Of a DNA stretch of 49,780 bases, positions 25,614 through 33,201 are shown in pieces. The stretch is from positions 1-49,780 of the forward strand of contig CAMWIJ010000014.1 in assembly GCA_947174275.1 (NCBI GenBank). The letters are read 5' to 3'. A model generated the notes under the pieces. That model was not told where the DNA came from and searched no databases. It saw nothing but the letters and a program-made list of their open reading frames with translations. A program made the position numbers and the translations under genes. Every line of letters starts with the position of its first letter. Positions within the stretch are counted from its first letter, which is position 1. Source of the DNA: an uncultured Muribaculaceae bacterium. Its GTDB lineage: Bacteria; Bacteroidota; Bacteroidia; Bacteroidales; Muribaculaceae.

Positions 25614-25647
25614 GCTTTAATAAATTGTTTTATTAATATTTAAATTT

Positions 25648-26349
25648 ATGAGAAAGTATTTAGCGGAAGGCGTCGGCACAATGTTTCTTGTGCTCCTCGC
25701 ATGCGGAAGTGCAGTTCTTGCCGGCCCGGCGATCGGGGTGCTTGGCATTGGCCTATGTTTCGGTCTGGTGCTTATTTGCTTGTGTTACTGCATTGGTAAC
25801 ATTTCCGGTTGCCATGTCAATCCGGCGGTGTCGCTGGCAGTGTGGTTAAGCGGACGAATGAGTGGAAAAGAGTGTGTTGGATATGTTATTTCGCAGTTGA
25901 TTGGCGCTGCCGTAGGCGGAGCGTTCCTGTATCTGCTTTACAAATCAGGCAATGATGATTATAACTTTGGCGGTATCACTGGTGAGAACTCACTTGCCAC
26001 CAATGTGCTTCAGCCCGGTGCTACTTCAGGTATGGCGCTTATCACGGAGGCATTGCTCACATTCTTCTTCGTAATGATTGTGCTTGGAGCTACTGACGCA
26101 AAAGTCGGCGCAGGCAAATTCGCTGGTCTTGCTATCGGTATCGGTCTCGGACTGGTAAATATTGTCGGTATTCCCGTGGATAACTGCTCGGTCAACCCTG
26201 CACGTTCTTTCGGCCCGGCCCTATTCAGCCCAGATGCATTCGGCGATTTTTGGATTATGGTCGTAGGCCCCTGTATCGGTGCTATTGTAGCTGTGCTCTG
26301 CTGGAAAGCGGTATCCGGCTATATTAACAAGCAGGCCGTAGAGGGCTAA
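25648..26349 (+). CDS. aqpZ: aquaporin, AqpZ-like MIP channel
   Basis: 233 aa, six helices, two NPA boxes (58-60 in CHVNPAV and 183-185 in CSVNPARS). Aligned by hand to E. coli AqpZ through these boxes, the selectivity filter would be Phe38, Asn171, Cys180 and Arg186. In AqpZ it is Phe43, His174, Thr183 and Arg189. Phe and Arg point to water rather than glycerol conduction, and Cys is seen in animal AQP1, but Asn in place of His is unusual. Absence of the glycerol-facilitator Gly and Asp signatures supports the aquaporin side. Single gene with its own terminator. Confidence 0.9.
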   Translation: MRKYLAEGVGTMFLVLLACGSAVLAGPAIGVLGIGLCFGLVLICLCYCIGNISGCHVNPAVSLAVWLSGRMSGKECVGYVISQLIGAAVGGAFLYLLYKSGNDDYNFGGITGENSLATNVLQPGATSGMALITEALLTFFFVMIVLGATDAKVGAGKFAGLAIGIGLGLVNIVGIPVDNCSVNPARSFGPALFSPDAFGDFWIMVVGPCIGAIVAVLCWKAVSGYINKQAVEG

Positions 26350-26354
26350 CTCAT

Positions 26355-26397
26355 AAAACGGGCAAGACTTCTGTTGGACGGATGTCTTGCCCGTTTT
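26355..26397 (+). terminator. terminator of aqpZ
   Basis: Fourteen-base perfect arms AAAACGGGCAAGAC and GTCTTGCCCGTTTT, 15-base loop, five bases after the aqpZ stop. The T's of the second arm plus TCTAT give a short tail. Confidence 0.82.
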
Positions 26398-26469
26398 CTA
26401 TCCCAACCGATTGATATTACGCTTAAATCGGTTAACGTTACTTGTAATAACCCACAATTGCAATAAGTT

Positions 26470-27072
26470 ATGAAAGACCTGGATAACACACTTTTCAATA
26501 TCGATATATCTACATTGACCCCCCGGGAGGGCTCCCTTCTTGTCGCAGAACCGTTTCTTTCAGATGAATATTTCAATCATGCCGTCATAACTTTGATTGA
26601 TTATGAACCCGGGGCCAATTCAATGGGCATTGTCATGAACCGTACTTCAGGATATACGCTTGGTCAGATGATTGAGGGATTTGATGATGATATCGAAATC
26701 CCGGTATACATCGGAGGCCCTATGTCGCGCAACCGTATGTTTTATATTCACAGGTTAGGCCAGTTGTTCTCCGGGGCGGTAGAGATTATGCCGGGATTAT
26801 GGATCGGTGGAGATTATGATCAGGTTTTGCAATACGTGCGAGAAGGCTATCCGGCCGACGATCTGATACGTTTCTTTGTCGGATATAGCGGATGGGATGC
26901 CGGTCAGCTTGAAGAGGAAATCAAACAACATGTCTGGGCTGTCGCTTCTCCAATGGTGCCGGAGCAGATGCTGTCGGGATGCGATGACGGCTATTGGCAT
27001 AAGGTGGTAAGAAAAATGGGCGCAAGATACCGCGGCTGGCAGATGCAGCCTATGTTTCCTGCCGCAAATTGA
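26470..27072 (+). CDS. YqgE/AlgH family protein
   Basis: 200 aa, cytoplasmic. Conserved blocks are GSLLVAEPFLSDEYFNHAVI (21-40), IGGPM (81-85) and GYSGWDAGQLEEE (138-150), with the final Trp-rich region. The family (UPF0301) is widespread and structurally known but its biochemical role is unsettled; AlgH was named from alginate regulation in Pseudomonas, which does not transfer here. The gene is 120 bases downstream of aqpZ, after a terminator, so it probably has its own start signal, not recognised. Confidence 0.93.
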   Translation: MKDLDNTLFNIDISTLTPREGSLLVAEPFLSDEYFNHAVITLIDYEPGANSMGIVMNRTSGYTLGQMIEGFDDDIEIPVYIGGPMSRNRMFYIHRLGQLFSGAVEIMPGLWIGGDYDQVLQYVREGYPADDLIRFFVGYSGWDAGQLEEEIKQHVWAVASPMVPEQMLSGCDDGYWHKVVRKMGARYRGWQMQPMFPAAN

Positions 27073-27143
27073 AAAAAAGACTGTATCAGGCAACATTTCA
27101 TACGCTCTCATTGTTAAAATATCATAACGAAATGTATGCCAAC

Positions 27144-27569
27144 ATGAAGCGTCTGTTTTTAGCAATATTTACAATATCGGCTGTTTTTTGCCTGCAGTCG
27201 TGTCATAATTCGGTATGGGACGAAATGCCTGCTCCGATTTCAGAGTTCGTTTCAAGATACTTTCCAGAACAGGATGTTACGGAATTCGGAAGCACAGATG
27301 ATGGATATCATGTGCGACTGCGTAATAGTGCGGCAATCACATTCAACAATAATTATTACTGGCTGTCAATAAACGGTTATGGCGGGACGTTGCCGCAGAT
27401 GCTGCTTTTCGATGAGTTTCCTCCGGCGCTTTACGAGCATTTGCAGGCGATAGAAGAGTTGAATAATGTATATGCCGTCAGCCGTGATACCAAAAGCTAT
27501 TTTGTCAGATTGCTTGACTCTGACATTAACTATGATATCGCTACCGGCGATATTACCCGTAAGAATTGA
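27144..27569 (+). CDS. PepSY-like domain lipoprotein
   Basis: 141 aa. The N-terminus MKRLFLAIFTISAVFCLQSC is a lipoprotein signal with lipobox LQSC and lipidation at Cys20. The mature part holds two units of the PepSY-like type (PF11396 pattern): PISEFVSRYFPEQDVTEF with DDGYHVRL, then FPPALYEHLQAIEELNNVY with SYFVRLL. These small exported proteins are common in Bacteroidales, are thought to bind or inhibit peptidases or sense ligands, and are poorly characterised. ATG at 27132 is an alternative start. It follows the algH-like gene by 71 bases and may be co-transcribed. Confidence 0.72.
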   Translation: MKRLFLAIFTISAVFCLQSCHNSVWDEMPAPISEFVSRYFPEQDVTEFGSTDDGYHVRLRNSAAITFNNNYYWLSINGYGGTLPQMLLFDEFPPALYEHLQAIEELNNVYAVSRDTKSYFVRLLDSDINYDIATGDITRKN

Positions 27570-27575
27570 CCGTGG

Positions 27576-28577
27576 TCAGTTTGCACGTACAAATCGGAAC
27601 TTAGCTTTCTGTAGAGGAAAGACAAGCGACATTATTGCTCCTTCAATTGTAGCATATGGCGTAAGGTCGTCAATCCTTTTCCCTGCGCTGTCAATCCATT
27701 GCATATTATAGGTGTCAACAAACGGAGTTGGTATCAGGTGCCCTTTAAGTGCTCCTGTGCGCCATCTGTGGGGCTCTATTTCTGCTCCTGACATGTATAT
27801 GATATCATATCCTCCGGTCTCTGACGGCAGCAGAGCCACTTTATATCGGCCGCCTTTAACCGCAATATCTGTCTCAACATCTTCGTCAAAATATTCCCAT
27901 ATCGAGCATCTGACGTCATTACATTCGCGCAAGGCCTCACGTATGGCGCATTCGTCAGCATAAATCTGAGGAATTTCAGGTTTCGGAATATATAAATATG
28001 AATGTCTGTTAACTACGATGTCATATTCCGATGTCACAGATGCTTTATCGACAAAACCATGATATTCCACTTTTCCGACAATATCCAACATTCCGTCTCC
28101 GACAGCAAGTGTGATTTCTTTTCCGTTGAATTGAGCGCGTAAATATATCGGTGACCGTGTAATCGGAAGTTGCCGGCCGAAATCCTTGCTCCAAATCATC
28201 CGGCCATCCATGCTCATCGTAATCTCAATACTTTCGTCATGGTCGAAATCATATCTGTTACGCTCGATTTTGCGTGTGTTGAACGCAATGGAATGTTGCT
28301 CAGTCTCAAGTATCAGTGTCCAGTCTGTCTTGCCGGTAACTACAGGGTGAATTCCGACTTCAATGCGCTGACACTCTACGTTTGCACCGTCGCATTTGAA
28401 ACTGAATATATCGCCTTGTTTCAATTCTATCGGATTTATCACGACCATGCCGTCGTAATCTCCGATATACGCTTTTGTAATGGCAGGACAGCATGTTATC
28501 CAGACAAACATAATCATACGGACCATCATGGAAATATGGTTCGGTATACGATTGTATGTATTGCCATGTCTAAACAT
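27576..28577 (-). CDS. hypothetical secreted protein
   Basis: About 333 aa from ATG 28577, or 317 aa from ATG 28529, which directly starts a short signal peptide (MMVRMIMFVWITCCPAITKA). The longer start overlaps the miaA stop by eight bases. The mature region looks beta-rich, with many alternating hydrophobic strands, a three-Cys segment (DECAIREALRECNDVRCS), and no domain I recognise. Late in the protein is DTYNMQWIDSAGKRI. It is the last gene of the miaA-containing run and meets the PepSY-like gene tail to tail with only six bases between the stops. Function unknown. Confidence 0.65.
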   Translation of the reverse strand: MFRHGNTYNRIPNHISMMVRMIMFVWITCCPAITKAYIGDYDGMVVINPIELKQGDIFSFKCDGANVECQRIEVGIHPVVTGKTDWTLILETEQHSIAFNTRKIERNRYDFDHDESIEITMSMDGRMIWSKDFGRQLPITRSPIYLRAQFNGKEITLAVGDGMLDIVGKVEYHGFVDKASVTSEYDIVVNRHSYLYIPKPEIPQIYADECAIREALRECNDVRCSIWEYFDEDVETDIAVKGGRYKVALLPSETGGYDIIYMSGAEIEPHRWRTGALKGHLIPTPFVDTYNMQWIDSAGKRIDDLTPYATIEGAIMSLVFPLQKAKFRFVRAN

Positions 28578-29505
28578 GTCGGTCAATTATGTTTCTGACA
28601 CTTTGAGTGAATTCATTATCTGACAATTCTGCTGACAGCCAATGTATAGTATATCCGCGTCGTTCCATACCCCTGAACCATGTCATCTGACGTTTGGCAA
28701 ACTGATGTATCGCAATTTCCAGTTTTGACACCATTTCATCGTATGACAGAATTCCGGTCACGTATTCTGTTATATACTTGTATTCAAGTCCGTAGTATAT
28801 AAGGTCGTCCGGCGAGACTCCTGATGCAATAAGTCCTTTGATTTCGTCAACCATTCCCTCTTTGAGCCGTTGGTGGAGCCTGCGTGTTATTTTCTGACGT
28901 CGCAGTTCACGGTCGATGTCAACACCTATAACTATCGCATCAATGGGCGAGGGGACTGTTTCGCCAGACAGCTCCGGATGCTCGGCATAATATGATTGTA
29001 TTTCAATCGCACGTATCGCTCGCTTTGCGGTGTCTACATCTGTCACATTATGAAGGCGTTTCATTGATGACAGTATTTTAGTGAGTTCTTCAAGTGATTT
29101 CCCTCCCAGTTCCGCACGCAGGGCTTTGTTCTCGGGAACATCCGGCAATCTTAATCCGTTCAGTAATGATTCAATATAAAGACCTGTGCCGCCGCATACT
29201 ATTGGCCTGCGTCCCCGGCTACGGATGTCGGATATCGCATTGCTCGCATCTTTAAGGAAACGGTGAAGGTTGTATTTCTCCCCTGCATCAGCAATATCTA
29301 TAAGATGATATCGTATGCTCCCGTATTCATTCAAATCCTTTCCGGTACCGATTGTCATGCCTTTGTATACCTGACGGGAATCTCCGCTTATAATTTCTCC
29401 GTCAAAAGCTTCAGCCACTGCCACCGCACGGTGTGTCTTGCCCGATGCAGTCGGGCCGATTATCGCTATTACGGGATCTTGTCGATGTGTTTCCTGTTTG
29501 TCCAT
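28570..29505 (-). CDS. miaA: tRNA dimethylallyltransferase
   Basis: Adds dimethylallyl to N6 of A37 in tRNAs reading UNN codons. 311 aa. P-loop GPTASGKT near residue 16, catalytic Asp and Arg region in ISGDSRQVYKGMTIGTGKD, and RRPIVCGGTGLYIESLL. The GTGKD form in place of the more common GTAKP is typical of one of the Bacteroidota MiaA types, and such genomes may carry two paralogues. ATG at 29505 is chosen, seven bases after the stop of the membrane-protein gene; a GTG at 29520 would overlap it. Confidence 0.94.
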   Translation of the reverse strand: MDKQETHRQDPVIAIIGPTASGKTHRAVAVAEAFDGEIISGDSRQVYKGMTIGTGKDLNEYGSIRYHLIDIADAGEKYNLHRFLKDASNAISDIRSRGRRPIVCGGTGLYIESLLNGLRLPDVPENKALRAELGGKSLEELTKILSSMKRLHNVTDVDTAKRAIRAIEIQSYYAEHPELSGETVPSPIDAIVIGVDIDRELRRQKITRRLHQRLKEGMVDEIKGLIASGVSPDDLIYYGLEYKYITEYVTGILSYDEMVSKLEIAIHQFAKRQMTWFRGMERRGYTIHWLSAELSDNEFTQSVRNIIDRHV

Positions 29506-29512
29506 AATCCGC

Positions 29513-30847
29513 CTATTCACCTAAACCTTTGGTAATTTTATGCCATAGCCTGCGCAGACGGTAGAACGGTCTGTCCTCGTTGATTTCCGCAACATAAAGC
29601 CAGTTGGAGTCATTATAGTCAACATCCCATGTGGGCATATCCTTTAAGCGGAAAGTCGGCTTGTAATGCTTGATTTCATAAAGTCTGTGTCCGTGTCTGT
29701 CATACGCCTTCCATGCCATTGTAATGGTATATATACGGCTTAATTCGGCCGCAAGAGCCATTGCCACGAGCCCCTCCCTGATCATTTCGTTTGTTTCCTG
29801 AAGTGAGAACCATTGCCCCTTGAGGGTTTCCGCCGTCTTTTCCGCATCGTTGACAAAGGCCACGAAATGGAACATATTGTTATACATGCCGGGGTCGCAG
29901 CTTTTGAAAATAAGGCGTGTTTCAGCATCCGGCATTTCTGACGCGTCAATGAAGTAGTTGTGCGCTTCAAGATCGGTGATTGTCTCTTTAAACGGGAGCG
30001 ATACTTTCAGCGGCACGTCAATCTTAAGCTCGTCTGAAAATATAGCGTCGCTGGTCGGCTCCGGTATATTAAGCAGGATTCTGTCATTGCATATCACGAG
30101 ATAGCGTATGGTTGTTCCCTGTCGCTCGATAACTTTTGCAGTAGCGTTGTTCTGGCAATAATATACCCATAAAGTATAGTAACGGGCACCGAAATATATC
30201 AGAGAAAGAACATAGCACATCAACGGACACAATATAAAGAAATAGCTGTCAGACTTGTTGATGTTTATATTTACATAGAAAAATAAATAGTAAGTCCAGG
30301 TTGTGACGGCAAGTGCCAGCGACAGCCAGAACAGGAATTTCAGTTGTATCTTTGATTCGCGGTTATACAACATTCCTATCAGACCGCGGTCAATGGCCTC
30401 TCCGAGGCGGTTATGGCACGAGCGACATGAGCGGGGATTGTTCCCACGGAAGATATTGAAGAGGCAAACCACGACAGCGACAACTGATATGTCGAGCACC
30501 GGGAGTAACGGATTTGCGAGGTTGATAGGCTGACCGATTATACCGTTTACGTCGCTGTGAGTCTTGTAAAATATATCCGCCAGCATGACTGCCGCACTTA
30601 TGATAAGTATAACCTGAACAATATGTGGCATACGGAAACATGTCGGTGACGGCTGAATACGGTTACGGCGGTCAAGAATGGTCAGTATGCCGGCCAATAG
30701 GAGTGGCACTGCCGGCAATATACGAGCAGAAACCAAAGGGGTGATTAATATCGGCAAGGCAAGAAAGCCTACCGATACGGCCCAATTCGCCCATAGGGAG
30801 AATATGCCTTGTGCAAGAGTTTGTCGACGTTGATGTGAGTGAAACAT
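29513..30847 (-). CDS. hypothetical membrane protein with a CxxCH motif
   Basis: 444 aa. About six membrane segments in the first 230 residues (roughly 17-40, 42-58, 75-93, 113-133, 168-192, 201-229), then a soluble domain of about 215 residues with mixed alpha/beta character. Between helices four and five is a strongly basic loop, RGNNPRSCRSCHNRLGEAIDRG, with Cys141, Cys144 and His145. By the positive-inside rule this loop is cytoplasmic, so CxxCH is more likely half of a metal or redox site than a haem c site. I do not recognise the family. It is placed eight bases upstream of miaA. Confidence 0.7.
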   Translation of the reverse strand: MFHSHQRRQTLAQGIFSLWANWAVSVGFLALPILITPLVSARILPAVPLLLAGILTILDRRNRIQPSPTCFRMPHIVQVILIISAAVMLADIFYKTHSDVNGIIGQPINLANPLLPVLDISVVAVVVCLFNIFRGNNPRSCRSCHNRLGEAIDRGLIGMLYNRESKIQLKFLFWLSLALAVTTWTYYLFFYVNININKSDSYFFILCPLMCYVLSLIYFGARYYTLWVYYCQNNATAKVIERQGTTIRYLVICNDRILLNIPEPTSDAIFSDELKIDVPLKVSLPFKETITDLEAHNYFIDASEMPDAETRLIFKSCDPGMYNNMFHFVAFVNDAEKTAETLKGQWFSLQETNEMIREGLVAMALAAELSRIYTITMAWKAYDRHGHRLYEIKHYKPTFRLKDMPTWDVDYNDSNWLYVAEINEDRPFYRLRRLWHKITKGLGE

Positions 30848-30932
30848 TTATAACGACATTTTTATCATGGCAATTTGTGGTGCCATATTAAAACTGTAAC
30901 AATACTTTATTTGTAACTTCCGATTCAGATGC

Positions 30933-33122
30933 TTACAGATTCTTCATGAAGAAGTCAATCATTTTGCCGTAGACCACGGCTCTTGCATTACATCCGTTGA
31001 TTGAATGATTCATGTTCGGGAAAAGCAGCATGTCACACAAAGTGCCATCAGACTGAAGCCGTGAAACATATTCCATTGTGTTGGCCATGTGAACGTTGTC
31101 ATCTGCAGTGCCGCTCATAATCAAAAGCGCGCAGTCTACTCCGGCTGTTTTTAGCAACGGAGCGGAGTTATTATACCCATCTTCGTTGGCACGCGGAGTC
31201 AGCATATAGCGTTCGGCATAAACGGTATCATAATACCTCCAGTCAGTTACAGGAGCAATGGCAACGGCAGCCTTGTATGGATTTCCAAGAGCTGAAATCG
31301 CCATAAGAGTCTCATATCCGCCATAACTCCATCCGCATATACCGATACGCTCAGCATCGACGTATGGAAGTGATGCCATATATTTTGCCGCATTAATCTG
31401 ATCGACGGTTTCGTAATAACCAAGATTACGGTAGACGCATGTCTCGAAGTCTCGTCCGCGACTTCCGGTGCCGCGACCATCCACACATGCCACAATAAAT
31501 CCTTTCTTTGCTGCAAAATACTGCCAGTCAAAGCTCCAGCGATTAAGAACTTCCTGTGAGCCCGGGCCGCTATATTGCCACATTATGACCGGATACTTTT
31601 GGGTCTGTTTAAAATCCGGCGGTAATATTATATAACCGTTAAGTTCGTTGCCGTCAGAGTTTACTGTAATGAATTTCTTTTCGGGCAGCGAAGTGTAGCG
31701 CGACTTGAAATTCTCATTGTTGCCAAGTTCGCGCATCACTTTGCCGTTTGAACCGAGCAGAGTATAGTGAGGCGGCGTCATTGCGTCTGATACGGTCAAT
31801 ACCATAGAGTTGCAGCCCGGAGTAAACTCTGCTGAAGAAAAAGTTCCGGCAGGAGACAAATCTGTAATCTTTCCTTTGATATCGATTTTGCTCACTACGC
31901 GGTTAAGCGGACCTGAAGCAGTTGACTGGAAATATACATTTCCGGCTTTGTCAACTCCATAGCATTGCTTGACATCATAGTCGCCTGATGTAATCTGGCG
32001 CAGTTGCGCTCCGGCAAGGCTGTATTCATAAAGATGATTGAAGCCGGAACGAGCCGAATTTATGATTACTGATTTATCCGTAATCACAATATTTTCGTAA
32101 GTCAAGGGCGATATCCACGCTTTTGACTCCTCCACATATAGAGACTTGACTACAGTCGATTTCGGGTTGACGCTGTAAATCTCCATACGGTTCTGGTCTC
32201 TGTTTAGCGTTGTCACCAGCAACTGCTCCGCCGTAGCGGCATATTCAATCCGAGGTATATATTCAATTTCAGTATCAGGCAAAGTGATGTCTTTTGTTTT
32301 GCGTGTAGAGACATCATAGCTGTGCAGCGTGACGATAGAATTATTGGCTCCGGCTACCGGATATTTATATGACAGTTGGCCGGGGTAGAGCGCATAATCG
32401 TTTTTAGGATCGCAGGAGCCCTGATAAAGCGCTATGTTATAGAGCGGCACGTCTGTCTCATCAAAACTGACGTATGAGAGGGTCTCGCTGTCAGGAGCCC
32501 ATGCCAGAGTCGAAGTTGTCGAGAACTCTTCTTCGTAGGTCCAATCGGTTGCTCCATTGATTACGGAATTTTTTATGCCGTTTGTGGTTACGGCCACCTC
32601 TGTATCATAATCGAGTTTCTTTATATATATATTATTGTCAGACACAAATGCCACTGACCTTCCGTCAGGAGAGAATTGCGGAATTTGCTGATAGCCATGC
32701 TCCTTTGACAGAGGTTTCAATATATTGCGTTTGATTTCAAAAACATAATATCGGGCTTTATATGAACGGCGATATACCATTTCTTTGTCAATGGAAATCA
32801 ATAGTTTTGTTCCGTCAGGGCTGATTGAAAAATTTTCAAAGCCGCTGATTGACGCTTCTCGGGTCTTTGCTGCATTAAACACAGTCTCGATTTCTTTACC
32901 TGACGCAAGATCATATTTTATTATGCGGGTATTGTCAGCGCTTGGCGCCAGATATGTCAGCCCGTCAGGCATGAATGTCATGTCAGGTGATGTTTCCAAT
33001 CTGTTGGCAGGATATACATAAGGTGCAATATCGCTGACTATTGTATTTTTGCCTAAGCTATCTACCGGGATAGCAATCGCTGTAAGAGAAAGAGCTGCAA
33101 GTATATTGGCATTAATTTTCAT
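30933..33122 (-). CDS. S9 prolyl oligopeptidase family peptidase (DPP-IV type)
   Basis: 729 aa, exported (signal-like MKINANILAALSLTAIAIP). An eight-bladed beta-propeller of the DPPIV N-terminal type (about 40-480) precedes an alpha/beta hydrolase domain. Catalytic Ser599 is in GWSYGGYE, Asp674 in SGTADDNVH and His706 in NMNHS. Family enzymes remove X-Pro or X-Ala dipeptides from peptide N-termini and serve in periplasmic peptide use in Bacteroidota. The Glu pair of the propeller that anchors the substrate amino group is plausibly the EE in YEEEFSTTS (near residue 195), as in DPP-IV. Confidence 0.93.
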   Translation of the reverse strand: MKINANILAALSLTAIAIPVDSLGKNTIVSDIAPYVYPANRLETSPDMTFMPDGLTYLAPSADNTRIIKYDLASGKEIETVFNAAKTREASISGFENFSISPDGTKLLISIDKEMVYRRSYKARYYVFEIKRNILKPLSKEHGYQQIPQFSPDGRSVAFVSDNNIYIKKLDYDTEVAVTTNGIKNSVINGATDWTYEEEFSTTSTLAWAPDSETLSYVSFDETDVPLYNIALYQGSCDPKNDYALYPGQLSYKYPVAGANNSIVTLHSYDVSTRKTKDITLPDTEIEYIPRIEYAATAEQLLVTTLNRDQNRMEIYSVNPKSTVVKSLYVEESKAWISPLTYENIVITDKSVIINSARSGFNHLYEYSLAGAQLRQITSGDYDVKQCYGVDKAGNVYFQSTASGPLNRVVSKIDIKGKITDLSPAGTFSSAEFTPGCNSMVLTVSDAMTPPHYTLLGSNGKVMRELGNNENFKSRYTSLPEKKFITVNSDGNELNGYIILPPDFKQTQKYPVIMWQYSGPGSQEVLNRWSFDWQYFAAKKGFIVACVDGRGTGSRGRDFETCVYRNLGYYETVDQINAAKYMASLPYVDAERIGICGWSYGGYETLMAISALGNPYKAAVAIAPVTDWRYYDTVYAERYMLTPRANEDGYNNSAPLLKTAGVDCALLIMSGTADDNVHMANTMEYVSRLQSDGTLCDMLLFPNMNHSINGCNARAVVYGKMIDFFMKNL

Positions 33123-33201
33123 AATTTATCAATTGGTCTTTTAACCGTTTGTTTTTCTTTAAAACATTATTGAAAAATCGGTATTCCCATTTTCTTAAGG
33201 T

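Noticed and set aside
27069..27143. TTG start for the PepSY-like lipoprotein overlapping the algH-like stop
   Set aside because: It would put 25 residues before a clean lipoprotein signal that starts at ATG 27144.
27567..27578. TGACCGTGGTCA palindrome spanning both stop codons of convergent genes, as a terminator
   Set aside because: Arms are five bases with a two-base centre; it arises from the two TGA stops and has no T-run.
29640..30440. CRSCH read as a c-type haem site
   Set aside because: The loop is strongly basic, so probably cytoplasmic, and there is no cytochrome-like sequence around it.
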